Source: Janibacter sp. DB-40 | GTDB taxonomy: Bacteria > Actinomycetota > Actinomycetes > Actinomycetales > Dermatophilaceae | Reading direction: 5' to 3' | DNA length: 64,000 nucleotides | Assembly: GCF_029510815.1 (NCBI RefSeq) | Contig: NZ_CP120360.1 | Coordinates: 2,728,001-2,792,000, forward strand | Part shown: positions 37,028 through 46,681 of the stretch, one piece after another | How the letters are laid out: each line of letters begins with the position of its first letter | How positions within the stretch are numbered: position 1 is the first letter of the stretch | The notes under the pieces: generated by a model | Told to the model about the DNA's origin: nothing | Database searches by the model: none | Seen by the model: only the letters and a program-made list of their open reading frames with translations | Position numbers and translations under genes: made by a program

Positions 37028-37627
37028 TCAGATGAAGAGAGCGGGGTCGGCGTAGAGCCGCTCCTCGGAGCTCATCGCCGGCAGGTCCCCCAGCTGAGGG
37101 AAGCGGTACTGCGCCGGGATGCCCGTCGCGACCGCACCGGTGGGTACGTCCTTGACGATGACCGAGTTCGCGCCGACCTTGACCCGGGAGCCGACGTGCA
37201 CGTCGCCGAGGATCTTCGCGCCGGCACCGACCATCACCTCGTCGCCGAGCGTCGGGTGCCGCTTGACCCGCTGGCCGGAGGTACCACCCAGCGTGACCCC
37301 GTGGAAGAGCATCACGTCATCACCGATGACCGCGGTCTCGCCGATGACGACGCCCATGCCGTGGTCGATGAAGAAGCGACGGCCGATGTGCGCCCCTGGG
37401 TGGATCTCGATCCCGGTGATGGAGCGCGACGCGTAGGCGAGCAGCCGCGCGGGCCACCGCAGCCGACGCTGCTGCCACCACCGGTGCGCGATGCGATGCA
37501 GCCAGATCGCGTGCAGACCGGCAGAGGTCAGCAGCACGACCCACCGCGAGGTCGCGGCGGGGTCGCGCTCCATGGCCGCGGTCACGTCCTCGCGGATCGT
37601 CTCGCGAACCGGCAGGTGAGAGGTCAT
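37028..37627 (-). CDS. cysE: Serine O-acetyltransferase (short EpsC-type)
   Basis: 199 aa. Left-handed beta-helix hexapeptide repeats from [20 protein letters not shown] on; the catalytic His/Asp lie in [20 protein letters not shown] and HGVTLGG. It lacks the long N-terminal domain of E. coli CysE, as usual in Gram-positives. Makes O-acetylserine for the adjacent CysK; 2-nt gap, one operon. A cysteine synthase complex is expected. Confidence 0.93.
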   Translation of the reverse strand: MTSHLPVRETIREDVTAAMERDPAATSRWVVLLTSAGLHAIWLHRIAHRWWQQRRLRWPARLLAYASRSITGIEIHPGAHIGRRFFIDHGMGVVIGETAVIGDDVMLFHGVTLGGTSGQRVKRHPTLGDEVMVGAGAKILGDVHVGSRVKVGANSVIVKDVPTGAVATGIPAQYRFPQLGDLPAMSSEERLYADPALFI

Positions 37628-37629
37628 CT

Positions 37630-38556
37630 TCAGTCGGTCAGACCCTCGAAGAGCGGCGTCGACAGGTAGCGCTCACCGAACGAGGGGATGATCACGACGA
37701 TTGTCTTCCCGGCGTTCTCCGGGCGACGGGCGACCTGGTCAGCCGCCGCAAGAGCCGCGCCCGAGGAGATACCCACCAGCAGACCCTCGTCGGTGGCAGC
37801 CCGCCGAGCCCAGTCGAAGGAGGTGGAGGCATCGATGTCGATGACCTCGTCGTAGATGTCGGTGTCGAGGATCTCCGGGACGAAGTTCGCGCCGAGTCCC
37901 TGGATCTTGTGCGGTCCGGGGTCACCACCGTTGAGGATCGCCGACTCCGCGGGCTCCACGGCCACGATCTGGAGGTCGGGGTTCTGCGAGCGCAGGTACC
38001 GGCCGGCGCCCGTGATGGTGCCGCCGGTACCGATCCCGGAGACGAGGATGTCGACCTTGCCGTCGGTGTCCTGCCAGATCTCCGGGCCGGTGGTCTTCTC
38101 GTGGATGCTCGGGTTGGCCGCGTTGGCGAACTGCTTCGCCTGGACCGCGCCGCGCTCGGCAGCGACCTCGTCGGCCTTCTCGACCGCCCCCTTCATGCCC
38201 CCGGGCCCGGGGGTCAGGATGAGCTCGGCACCGAAGGCGCGCAGCAGGGCTCGGCGCTCCTTCGACATCGTCTCCGGCATCGTGAGCACGACCTTGTACC
38301 CGCGGGCCGCGCCGACCATGGCCAGGGCGATGCCGGTGTTGCCCGAGGTCGCCTCGACGATGGTGCCACCCGGCTTCAGGTCACCGGAGGCCTCGGCCGC
38401 GTCGACGATCGCCGCGCCGATGCGGTCCTTGACCGAGCTGGCCGGGTTGTAGAACTCGAGCTTGGCCGCGACGGTGGCGTCGGACTCGATGACGCGGTTG
38501 ATCCGCACCAGCGGGGTCCGGCCGACGAGCTTCGTGGCGTCTTCGTAGATGGGCAA
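37630..38556 (-). CDS. cysK: Cysteine synthase A (O-acetylserine sulfhydrylase)
   Basis: 308 aa from a TTG at 38556 (reads [17 protein letters not shown]), chosen since no ATG/GTG fits and AAGGA stands 7 nt upstream. PLP Lys in [15 protein letters not shown], substrate loop [22 protein letters not shown] phosphate loop [15 protein letters not shown]. Forms cysteine from O-acetylserine and sulfide. First gene of cysK-cysE. The rare TTG start could limit translation. Confidence 0.93.
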   Translation of the reverse strand: MPIYEDATKLVGRTPLVRINRVIESDATVAAKLEFYNPASSVKDRIGAAIVDAAEASGDLKPGGTIVEATSGNTGIALAMVGAARGYKVVLTMPETMSKERRALLRAFGAELILTPGPGGMKGAVEKADEVAAERGAVQAKQFANAANPSIHEKTTGPEIWQDTDGKVDILVSGIGTGGTITGAGRYLRSQNPDLQIVAVEPAESAILNGGDPGPHKIQGLGANFVPEILDTDIYDEVIDIDASTSFDWARRAATDEGLLVGISSGAALAAADQVARRPENAGKTIVVIIPSFGERYLSTPLFEGLTD

Positions 38557-38628
38557 CGCGGGGTCCTTCCATCGGAGGGTTCGAAGGGTGCCGCGCACGC
38601 GCGGCCGATCTCGTCCGAGAACGAACGA

Positions 38629-38651
38629 GGTGTTATGGATATTCCAACACC
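38629..38651. promoter_or_regulatory. AT-rich dyad in the cysK upstream region
   Basis: GGTGTT and AACACC flank a TGGA-TAT-TCCA core (38629-38651), in a 30-bp AT-rich island about 75 bp before the TTG. The place and symmetry suggest a sulfur-responsive operator and promoter; the regulator is not known. Confidence 0.4.
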
Positions 38652-38796
38652 CTGTTATTTCCGGCCGCAAGCGGGTCTCATGCGGCGCGGGCGAGCCCCC
38701 TTCGCCTCCACCATGGTCTCCCTCATCGCCCGAGGGTGACGAGCGACGCACTGCCTCGGGGGTGCGGGGGCGCGCACGCTCACTAGACTGCCCGCC

Positions 38797-41700
38797 ATGT
38801 CAGCCCTCCAGATCGTCGCGATCATCATCGGGGTCGGGATCACCATCGTCGGATGGGGCCTGCTCGCTCGAGCCGTCAAGCACTTCGTCACCCTCTTCAA
38901 GCTCGGGCAGTCCACGCCGAGCGGCGAACGGACGGCGAACCCGGGGGCGCGCACCGCCACGCTGCTGCGCGAGTTCCTGGGGCACACCCGCATGTCCCGC
39001 CTGCCGGTCGTGGCGATCGCCCACTGGGTCACGATGATCTCCTTCGGGGTCCTCTTCCTGACCCTCGTCCAGGCGACCGGGCAGCTGTTCGACCCGCACT
39101 TCGTCATCCCGTTCATCAGCACGTTCTTCCTCTACGAGTGGGTCACCGAGCTGTTCGCGATGACGGGCATCATCACGATCCTCATGCTGATGGCCATCCG
39201 GCAGAAGCAGCACCCGCGCTCGGCCGCGGGTGAGGAGGGCCGCCGTTCGCGCTTCTTCGGCTCGACCTTCTGGCAGGCCTACTACGTCGAGCTGACGATC
39301 CTCGGCGTGGGCCTGTGCATCGCGCTGCTGCGCGGCATGGAGTACGCGCTGATGAGCAACACGGGCGACACCGAGCACGCCTCGCTCTTCCACTTCCCGC
39401 TGACGGCGTGGCTCGGCTCGCTCTTCACGGGCATGTCCGTGGGCGCGCTCGAGACCGGGATCGTCGTCGTCGCGCTGATCAAGCTGATCATCTCCTACGC
39501 GTGGATGATCACCATCTCGCTCACCCCGACGATGGGTGTCGCCTGGCACCGCTTCCTCGCGTTCTTCAACATCTACTTCAAGCGCCACGCCGACGGACGC
39601 ACCTCGCTGGGTGAGCTGCAGCCGATGATGGTCGACGGCAAGCCCTTCTCCATGGAGGCCATGGAGGAGATGGACGAGGACTCCACCTTCGGCGTGGGCA
39701 AGGTCGAGGACTTCACGTGGAAGGGCCTGCTCGACTTCAGCACCTGCACCGAGTGCGGTCGCTGCCAGGACCAGTGCCCGGCGTGGAACACCGAGAAGCC
39801 CCTCTCGCCGAAGATGATGATGATGGCGCTGCGCGACCACGCGCACAGCAAGGCGCCCTACCTGGCCGCCGCCGAGGGGGTCTCCGGTGCACTGCCGTCC
39901 GCCGGCGGTGCCCGCTCCCAGACCAAGTCCGGCGCCGTTGCGCTGGCGGATGCCCCGACCGACGCGGAGGGCTCCGTCGCCACCGCCGAGCCCGACGCGA
40001 TCAACTGGGGCGAGATGGCCCTCGTCGGGCAGACCGGGTACGACCCGGAGCACCCGCTGACGGCCTACAACCCGCACGGGCCCGATGTCGTCATCGACGA
40101 GGACGCACTGTGGTCCTGCACCACCTGCGGCGCCTGCGTCGAGCAGTGCCCGGTGGACATCGAGCACGTCGACCACTTCGTCGACATGCGCCGCTACCAG
40201 ACACTCATCGCCTCGGCCTTCCCGAGCGAGCTCGGGGGCCTGTTCAAGAAGCTCGAGTCGAAGGGCAACCCGTGGGGCATGGGCGCCAAGGCGCGCATGG
40301 ACTGGGCGAAGGACCTTCCCTTCACGGTCAAGGTCTTCGGTGAGGACGTCGAGTCCGCCGACGAGGTCGACTACCTCTTCTGGGTCGGCTGCGCCGGCGC
40401 CTACGAGGACCGTGCGAAGAAGACGACCCGCGCCGTGGCCGAGCTCTTCGACCACGCCGGCGTGGACTTCGCCGTCCTCGGCAACGGTGAGACCTGCACC
40501 GGCGACTCCGCCCGCCGCGCGGGCAACGAGGTGCTCTTCCAGATGCTCGCGGAGCAGAACGTCGAGACCCTCAACGAGGTCGGCGCGACGAAGATCGTCG
40601 TCACCTGCGCGCACTGCTTCAACACGATCAAGAACGAGTACCCGCAGCTCGGCGGCAAGTACGAGGTGCTGCACCACACGCAGCTGCTCAACCGCATGGT
40701 CCGCGAGAAGAAGATCGCCCCGGTCAACCGTCCCGACGGCGCCCGCAAGTCCTCCCTCAAGGACGTCGCCTCCACCGGCCCGTCGGTCACCTACCACGAC
40801 CCCTGCTACCTGGGTCGCCACAACAACGTCTACGCCCCGCCGCGTGAGCTCATCAGCGCCCTGCCGGGTGTCGAGCTGAAGGAGATGGAGCGGACCAAGG
40901 AGAAGTCCTTCTGCTGCGGCGCCGGTGGTGCCCGCATGTGGATGGAGGAGAAGCTCGGGTCGCGGATCAACCTCAACCGCACGGAGGAGGCCATCGCGAC
41001 CGGCGCCGACCGGATCGCCGTCGGCTGCCCCTTCTGCCGCGTCATGCTCTCCGACGGGCTGACCGCCAAGCAGTCTGAGGGCGCGTCCGACGACATCGAG
41101 GTCGTCGACGTCGCGCAGATGCTGCTCGCCTCCATCAAGGAGTCCGAGGCGACGACTGGCGGCCAGACCGAGACCGAGGAGCAGGCCGAGGCCGAGCCCA
41201 AGACCGCGGTCCCCGCCCCCACCGAGGGCACGGAGGCGAAGGGGCGACCCCCGCCGCGCCGAGCGAGGCCGAGACCGCCAAGACCGCGGCCGCGGTCGAG
41301 GAGGCCGGCGAGGACCCGAAGGCCGTCGAGGGTCAGGAGACCGTCGCCGACAAGAACTCGGCTCCCTCGTGGGAGACCGGGGCTGCGGCCGCCGGTGGCG
41401 CCGCCGTCGTCGGTGCGGGTGCTGCTGCTTCTTCGTCGGACGACAGTCCTGCGGCCAAGAACGCCGCACCCGCCTGGGAGAGCGACACCGCGGCGAAGAA
41501 CGCGGCACCGTCGTGGGAGACCGGGGCTGCCGCTCCGGCCACCGAGGCGCCAGAGCCCAGGGCCGAGGCGACTGCGACAGAGGCACCGGCCGACGACTCC
41601 GTGGCCGCCAAGAACGCCGCCCCCTCCTGGGAAACCGGCGGGGCTGCCGCTCCGGCCGCCGAAGCACCAGAGCCAAAGGCCGAGGCGACCCCGACCGAGG

Positions 41701-42452
41701 CACCGGCCGACGACTCGGTCGCCGCCAAGAACGCCGCCCCCTCCTGGGAAACCGGCGGGGCTGCCGCTCCGGCCGCCGAGGCGCCAGAGCCAAAGGCCGA
41801 GGCGACCCCGACAGAGGCACCGGCCGACGACTCCGTGGCCGCCAAGAACGCCGCCCCCTCCTGGGAAACCGGCGGGGCTGCCACCCCGGCTGCCGAGGCA
41901 CCCGAGCCCAAGGCCGAGGCGACTGCGACCGAGGCACCGGCCAACGACTCCGTGGCCGCCAAGAACGCCGCCCCCTCCTGGGAGACCGGCGGGGCCACAC
42001 CGGCCGAGGAGAGCACCGAGGCTGCCCCGGTCGAGGAGAGCACCGAGGCCACCCCGGTCGAGGAGAGCACCGAGGCCGCTCCGGCCGCCGAGGCTCCCGC
42101 GACCGAGACGGCCGAGCCGGCCGCTCCCGCAGCCGCGGGTGACAGCGACTTGGCGGCCAAGAACGCCGCCCCGTCGTGGGAGACCGGCACCCCGGCGGCC
42201 TCCTCGGCCACCGAAGCGCCGGCGCAGGAGGCTGCTGAGGCTCCCTCGCCGGAAACGGCCCCGACGGACGAGGCCCCGGCCGAGGCGCCGCAGCAGGAGC
42301 AGACCGCTCCCGAGGCGGAGACGGAGTCGGCTCCGGCGGACCAGCACGAGGCGACCGAGGCGCAGCAGGCCGAGGCCCCTACGGCGTCGACCTCGGACGA
42401 GGACCACCTGTCCGACCTGGCGAAGAAGAACGCCAAGCCGTCCTGGGAGTGA
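38797..42452 (+). pseudogene. Membrane (Fe-S)-binding oxidoreductase with CCG domains and repetitive tail, one apparent frameshift
   Basis: About 1218 residues after repair of one lost G at 41241-41244 (coding CGAAGGGG; one more G restores frame). Five N-terminal helices (about 1-265, NarI-like), two [4Fe-4S] sites (CTECGRCQDQCP near 317; CTTCGACVEQCP near 441), and two CCG domains (WVGCAGAYEDRAKK near 529; YHDPCYLGRHNN near 665, SFCCGAGGARMWMEE). It resembles mycobacterial Rv0338c and GlcF/HdrD subunits: electron transfer between a cytosolic donor and the quinone pool. The tail from 41340 is Ala/Pro/Glu-rich with nine KNxAPSWE-like copies. Without repair the chain reads a wrong frame of about 660 Arg/Pro-rich residues. 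Confidence 0.85.
41340..42452 (+). repeat. Tandem coding repeats (117-bp unit) with KNxAPSWE motif
   Basis: Four units start at 41601, 41718, 41835 and 41952, exactly 117 bp (39 aa) apart and nearly identical. Further degenerate copies of the motif lie at about 41350, 41452, 41490, 42150 and 42420; the last is the C-terminus (KKNAKPSWE-stop). Three 10-residue EESTEA repeats lie at 42001-42075. Recent unequal recombination is likely. Confidence 0.85.
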
Positions 42453-42467
42453 TCCCGGACCGCTGAT

Positions 42468-42503
42468 GAAGGGGGTTGCGCACCACGGTGCGCAACCCCC
42501 TTC
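42468..42503 (+). terminator. Terminator after the Fe-S oxidoreductase
   Basis: 17-bp arms (GAAGGGGGTTGCGCACC and complement) with a minimal loop, 15 nt past the stop. Right arm ends CCCCCTTCG. Confidence 0.92.
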
Positions 42504-42535
42504 GGCTGTCCCCCGTGGGGTGCATGCTTGGGGGC

Positions 42536-43111
42536 ATGGAGTGGAGCACCCACCCGGTCGCCGCCGACCGGTTCGAGGACTTCGGCGACGTCATCAACCC
42601 GAATCGCCGGCAGAGCCACTGCTGGTGCCTGTCCCACCGCCTCACCGCGCCGCAGATCGAGGAGCTGGGCGAGGGCAGCCGCGAGCAGGCCGCACGGCGC
42701 CTGTGCGAGCGCGAGGTCCCGCCCGGCGTCGTCACCTATCTCGACGACACACCCGTCGGGTGGTGCAACATCGGTGCCCGCAGCGACATCCCCCGCCTGG
42801 TCGGGTCGACGAAGATCCACCCCGTCGACGACGTCCCCGTGTGGAGCATCATCTGCGTCGTCGTCCGCGGCGGGCACCGCAGGAAGGGAGTGACCGGCCA
42901 CCTCATCCAGGGCGCCGTCGACTTCGCGGCCTCGCACGGAGCGCCCGCGGTCGAGGCCTACCCCGTCGACCCGGGCGATCGTCGGATGGACCTGACGATG
43001 GCCTTCGTCGGGACGAGGTCGATGTTCGAGCGGGCCGGCTTCGAGGTCATCGGCACGACGGACGCCATCGCCTCGAAGATGCCGCGCCTGGTGATGCGTC
43101 GGGCGCTCTGA
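42536..43111 (+). CDS. GNAT-family N-acetyltransferase
   Basis: 191 aa. The acetyl-CoA loop is VVRGGHRRKGVTGHLIQGAV (R/Q-x-x-G-x-G/A) after the strand PVWSIICVV; SMFERAGFEVIG is the C-terminal strand-turn. A Cys/Trp-rich start (RQSHCWCLSHRL) is typical of one actinobacterial subgroup. Substrate unknown. It is just after the terminator of the Fe-S gene and has its own start region. Confidence 0.82.
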   Translation: MEWSTHPVAADRFEDFGDVINPNRRQSHCWCLSHRLTAPQIEELGEGSREQAARRLCEREVPPGVVTYLDDTPVGWCNIGARSDIPRLVGSTKIHPVDDVPVWSIICVVVRGGHRRKGVTGHLIQGAVDFAASHGAPAVEAYPVDPGDRRMDLTMAFVGTRSMFERAGFEVIGTTDAIASKMPRLVMRRAL

Positions 43112-43131
43112 CCGGTCTGACCGCAGGAAGC

Positions 43132-43239
43132 TACGCGCGGGTACGACGACCACTTGCGCTGGGCGCCGGGAGGAGGACCCTATGGTTCCGGGGCTCCACC
43201 GCCGCGCTACGTCTGTAGTTGTCGTCGTACCCGCGCGTA
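43132..43239. repeat. 19-bp perfect inverted repeat with 70-bp spacer
   Basis: Left arm TACGCGCGGGTACGACGAC (43132-43150), right arm its exact complement (43221-43239). The spacer has no reading frame of note but a small CTAC/GTAG dyad. Intergenic, 20 bp after the GNAT stop. It could be a MITE-like relic, a recombination site or a large RNA hairpin. Confidence 0.6.
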
Positions 43240-43292
43240 AGTTCAGTTTGCGAACTGCACAGTAGCGGCGTCGGGCTCATCGCACCGCACTC

Positions 43293-43308
43293 TTGACCGA
43301 CCGGTCAA
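43293..43308. promoter_or_regulatory. TetR operator before the SPW-TetR operon
   Basis: Perfect dyad TTGACC-GACC-GGTCAA, 74 bp before the SPW gene. A GACCGACCGGTC core is common among TetR-family operators. A second small dyad CAGTT-TGCG-AACTG lies at 43244-43257. The TetR at 43753 is the natural candidate. Confidence 0.6.
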
Positions 43309-43381
43309 ACAGGACGAGCATGGAGGGACACGATCCGCCTCAGGCGCGACGGATCCCAATCCATGAAGGTGGGATGCTGTG

Positions 43382-43744
43382 ATGCACAAGTGGACTCGAT
43401 GGCAGGACTGGGTGGCCCTGACCGCCGGCGCGATCGCGCTGCTGGCCCCCCTGGTCACGACGACGGACACACGCGCGACGTGGACGATGGTCGTCCTCGG
43501 CGGACTGATCGTGCTCGCGTCGGCCTACTCCCTCTACACCCCCGGCGAGAGGGACACCATGAGCGAGGGCTCGCACGCCGTCCTCGGGGTACTGCTGTTC
43601 ATCGCCCCGTGGGTCATGGGCTTCGCCGACCTGGGCGGTCTCGCCTGGACCGCGTGGATCGCCGGAGTCGTCACGTTCGTCGCCGGTGTGCTGACACTCC
43701 CCCAGGTCAGCGCTCGCATGCACCGCCCGGCCGCCTCGCACTAG
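43382..43744 (+). CDS. SPW repeat membrane protein
   Basis: 120 aa, four helices in two similar halves: RWQDWVALTAGAIALLAPLV and HAVLGVLLFIAPWVMGFADL, each with the Trp and Pro-Trp features of SPW repeats. A GTG 3 nt upstream (43379) is an alternative start. It forms an operon with the TetR gene 8 bp downstream. Function unknown. Confidence 0.75.
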   Translation: MHKWTRWQDWVALTAGAIALLAPLVTTTDTRATWTMVVLGGLIVLASAYSLYTPGERDTMSEGSHAVLGVLLFIAPWVMGFADLGGLAWTAWIAGVVTFVAGVLTLPQVSARMHRPAASH

Positions 43745-43752
43745 GGGACACG

Positions 43753-44322
43753 ATGGGCACCCCGGCCTCGCGCCGTGAACGCATCCTCGACGCGGCCGAG
43801 GTGCAGTTCGCCGGTGACGGCTTCGCCGCCACCGGCACCACCGCGATCGCGGACGGGGCCGGCGTGCCCAAGGGGCTGGTCTTCTACTACTTCCCGCGCA
43901 AGATCGACATCCTCCGGGCGCTCCTGGCCGAGCGGCTCCCGTCCCATCCCCTGTGCGAGCCGAGCGAGGTGACCCGCATCGGCGACCCCGTCGCCTCACT
44001 CGTCCAGCTCGCGCGCACGCTCGGCCTGGGGCGGCACGAGTCGGTCGTGCTGAGCACGATCATCTGGCGTGAGTCCGGGACCCATCCCGAGGTGCGTGAG
44101 CACCTGAGGGCCCTGCGCGAGAGCATCCTCGAGCTGACCGAGCAGGTCCTCGACTCCGCGATCGAGCACGCCATCGATCCGGTGATGCGCCGTCAGGCGG
44201 CGCAGACCTTCGTCGCCGTCGTGATGGACGATGCCAACACACAACGCTTCGAGGGCACGGGGCCCGACGTCGCCGGCGCGGCTCGAGTCATCAGCAACGC
44301 CCTCACGTCGCCGCCGGGCTGA
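43753..44322 (+). CDS. TetR-family transcriptional regulator
   Basis: 189 aa. N-terminal HTH: RRERILDAAEVQFAGDGFAA, TGTTAIADGAGVPKGLVFYY, FPRKIDILRALLAER. The C-terminal ligand domain is all-alpha. AGGGGACACG gives the ribosome site. It probably represses its own operon through the dyad at 43293. The ligand is unknown. Confidence 0.88.
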   Translation: MGTPASRRERILDAAEVQFAGDGFAATGTTAIADGAGVPKGLVFYYFPRKIDILRALLAERLPSHPLCEPSEVTRIGDPVASLVQLARTLGLGRHESVVLSTIIWRESGTHPEVREHLRALRESILELTEQVLDSAIEHAIDPVMRRQAAQTFVAVVMDDANTQRFEGTGPDVAGAARVISNALTSPPG

Positions 44323-44382
44323 GCACCACCGGCCCGCCGTGCCCCGGCCTCCCGGGGACGCCCGCGTGGGCCCGGCCGGATG

Positions 44383-45309
44383 TCAGTCCAGGCCCTCCGA
44401 CTCGAGGAAGTCGGCGGCCACCTGGTCCGGGTCCTTCTTCTGAACGTCGGTCTGGCGCAGCATCTCCTGCAGCTTCTCGGTGGTCAGCTTCGCGGAGACC
44501 TCGTTGAGGGTCTCGTCGACCTTGTCCTGGACGTCGGCGCGGACGAGCGGCACGACGTTCTGGCTGCCGTAGAGCTTCTTCGGGTCGTCGAGCACCACGA
44601 AGTCGTTCTCGACGATCGCGGGGTCGGTGCTGAAGATGTTGGCCGCGTCGATCTGCCCGTTGGCCAGCGCACCGCTCATGGACTGCCCCGGCTTCAGCGC
44701 CCGGAAGTCACCGAAGGTCACCCCGTACGTCTCCTCCAGGCCCGGGATGCCCTGCGCGCGCTCCTTGAACTCCGCGGGCGCCCCGAGCGTCATGTCCCCG
44801 GCGACCCCCTCGAGGTCACCGATGGCGGACAGGTCCTGCGACTCGGCCGTCTCCTGGGTGACGACGATCGAGTCCTTGTCCTCGGCCGCGGACTTCTCGA
44901 GCACGGCCATGCCCTCGGGGAGCACGCCCTCGAGGGCCGCGTAGGTCTTGTCCGGGTCGACCTCGTCGAAGTCCTTGTCGTAGTAGAGCGCGAGCGCGCC
45001 GGTGTACTCCGGCATCACGTCGACCGAGCCCTCCTCGAGGGCCTTGAGGTAGACCTCGCGGGAGCCGATGCCGGTCTTGGTCGTGGCGTTGACGCCGTCG
45101 GCCTTGAGCGCGCCGGCGTAGATGTGTGCCAGGAGGGTCGACTCGGAGAAGTCCGCGGAGCCGACGACGACCTCCCCACCGGAGCCACCCCCTTCGCCCG
45201 AGGAGGACGAGGAGAGCGGGTCGCTCTCGCCACCGCAGGCGGACAGGGTGAGCGCGCCGACGCAGGCGATCGCGAGGAGCGCGGGACGAAGGGAGCGGGA
45301 CGGGTTCAT
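44383..45309 (-). CDS. Osmoprotectant ABC transporter substrate-binding lipoprotein
   Basis: 308 aa. Lipobox LTLSACGG with the Cys near residue 25, a Ser/Gly linker, and the OpuAC-type fold: VVVGSADFSESTLLAHIYAG, GIGSREVYLKALEEGSVDVM, PEYTGALALYY. ProX/OpuCC class, binding glycine betaine, choline or carnitine outside the membrane. Last gene of a four-gene operon; it contains no fused permease. Which solute is bound cannot be read with certainty. Confidence 0.9.
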   Translation of the reverse strand: MNPSRSLRPALLAIACVGALTLSACGGESDPLSSSSSGEGGGSGGEVVVGSADFSESTLLAHIYAGALKADGVNATTKTGIGSREVYLKALEEGSVDVMPEYTGALALYYDKDFDEVDPDKTYAALEGVLPEGMAVLEKSAAEDKDSIVVTQETAESQDLSAIGDLEGVAGDMTLGAPAEFKERAQGIPGLEETYGVTFGDFRALKPGQSMSGALANGQIDAANIFSTDPAIVENDFVVLDDPKKLYGSQNVVPLVRADVQDKVDETLNEVSAKLTTEKLQEMLRQTDVQKKDPDQVAADFLESEGLD

Positions 45310-46034
45310 GCTGTGCCTCCAGCTGGTACGGGGTCGGTTTGGCGAAGTGCACGAGGGGTGCGCCCGGTCAGGCCGGGCGAGACGAGGTACCGGCCGAGCA
45401 GGGCGAAGGGGGCGTCCAGCGCGAGCGCGAGGAGTGCCACGAGCAGGGCACCGCCGGCGGTGCTGACGTAGTCGGAGATCGCCAGTCCGTCGATGAGGTA
45501 GCGGCCCAGTCCCCCGAGCCCGACGTACGCGGCGATCGTGGCCGTCGCGACGACCTGCAGGACGGCGGCGCGGATCCCGGAGATGAGCAGCGGCAGCGCG
45601 ATGGGGATCTCGACGGAGCGCAGCACCTGCCGTCCGGTCATGCCCATGCCCTTCGCGGCGTCGAGGGCGGCGGGGTCGGCGGACTCCACCCCGGAGTAGG
45701 TACCCGACAGGATCGGTGGGATGGCCAGCAGCACGAGGACGGCGATGCTGGGCACGATGAAGGCGGACGCGCCCGGCAGCCGCGGCAGCAGCACGAGGGT
45801 CAGCGCGAAGAGGAGACCGAGTGTGGGGATGGCGCGCAGGGCGTTGGCGACCGTGACCATCCACCGGCCCCGGCCGGTGTGCCCGATCCACAGCCCGGCG
45901 GGGATCGCGACCAGGCCCGCCAGGAGGATCACGAGGAGCGTGTAGGCGATGTGCTCGAGGAGGCGCACGAGGATGCCGCCGTCACCGGACCACTCCTCGG
46001 CGCTGACCAGCCACTGCAGGATGTCGACGATCAT
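45306..46034 (-). CDS. Osmoprotectant ABC transporter permease
   Basis: 242 aa, five or six helices, EAA loop DPAALDAAKGMGMTGRQVLR. Similar to OpuCB/OpuCD. It overlaps both neighbours by 4 bp (ATGA). The C-terminal tail (PGLTGRTPRALRQTDPVPAG) is hydrophilic and longer than usual. Confidence 0.9.
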   Translation of the reverse strand: MIVDILQWLVSAEEWSGDGGILVRLLEHIAYTLLVILLAGLVAIPAGLWIGHTGRGRWMVTVANALRAIPTLGLLFALTLVLLPRLPGASAFIVPSIAVLVLLAIPPILSGTYSGVESADPAALDAAKGMGMTGRQVLRSVEIPIALPLLISGIRAAVLQVVATATIAAYVGLGGLGRYLIDGLAISDYVSTAGGALLVALLALALDAPFALLGRYLVSPGLTGRTPRALRQTDPVPAGGTA

Positions 46035-46681
46035 GCGCTGCTCCCCTGCTGCGCGCGCCGCCAGGGGGTGAGCGTGTGCTCCCCCAACCGGATCAGCAGG
46101 TCGAAGACGACGGCCAGCAGGACCGAGGCGAGGATGCCGGCGAGCAGTTCGCCGGCGATCTCGCGGTTGAAGCCGTCGATGAGCAGGTCACCGAGCTGGT
46201 CGACCCCGATGAGGGAGGCGATCGAGACCATGCTCACGCTGCTCACCGCCGCCACCCGCAGGCCGGCGGCGATCACCGGGACGGCCAGCGGCAGGTCGAC
46301 ACCGAAGAACCGGCGCACGGAGGTGTACCCCATCGCCGTGGCCGACCGGGCGACCTCGTCGGGCACCGAGGTCAGCCCGTCGACGACGGAGCGCACGAGC
46401 AGGGCGATCGTGTAGATCGTCATCGCCACGACGACGTTGAGCGGGTCGAGGATGCTGGTGCCCAGGACGAGTGGCATCAGCACGAAGAGCGCCAGCGAGG
46501 GGATCGTGTAGAGCAGGCCGGACCCGGTGATGAGGACGCCGCGCAGCCACCGCGCCCTCGTCGCCAGCCAGCCGACGGGGATCGAGATGACCAGCCCGAG
46601 GATTAGCGGCAGGCCGGAGAGCCAGACGTGCTGCAGACCGAGGGAGGTGATGTCGTCCAGGTGGTCGAGGATCCACTGCAT
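46031..46681 (-). CDS. Osmoprotectant ABC transporter permease
   Basis: 216 aa, EAA loop PDEVARSATAMGYTSVRRFF. Second, non-identical membrane subunit; the two permeases make the heterodimeric channel as in OpuC. It overlaps the ATPase stop by 1 nt. Confidence 0.9.
   Translation of the reverse strand: MQWILDHLDDITSLGLQHVWLSGLPLILGLVISIPVGWLATRARWLRGVLITGSGLLYTIPSLALFVLMPLVLGTSILDPLNVVVAMTIYTIALLVRSVVDGLTSVPDEVARSATAMGYTSVRRFFGVDLPLAVPVIAAGLRVAAVSSVSMVSIASLIGVDQLGDLLIDGFNREIAGELLAGILASVLLAVVFDLLIRLGEHTLTPWRRAQQGSSA

Noticed and set aside
38800..42000. A 1066-codon open frame on the minus strand opposite the Fe-S oxidoreductase
   Set aside because: It mirrors the conserved gene, is Arg/Pro/Leu biased and has no recognisable motif.
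41250..43218. The uncorrected continuation of the Fe-S oxidoreductase frame giving an Arg/Pro-rich tail up to 43218
   Set aside because: It runs across a terminator and the GNAT gene in the wrong frame; a one-base repair at 41241 gives a sensible tail with repeated motif and a stop before the terminator.
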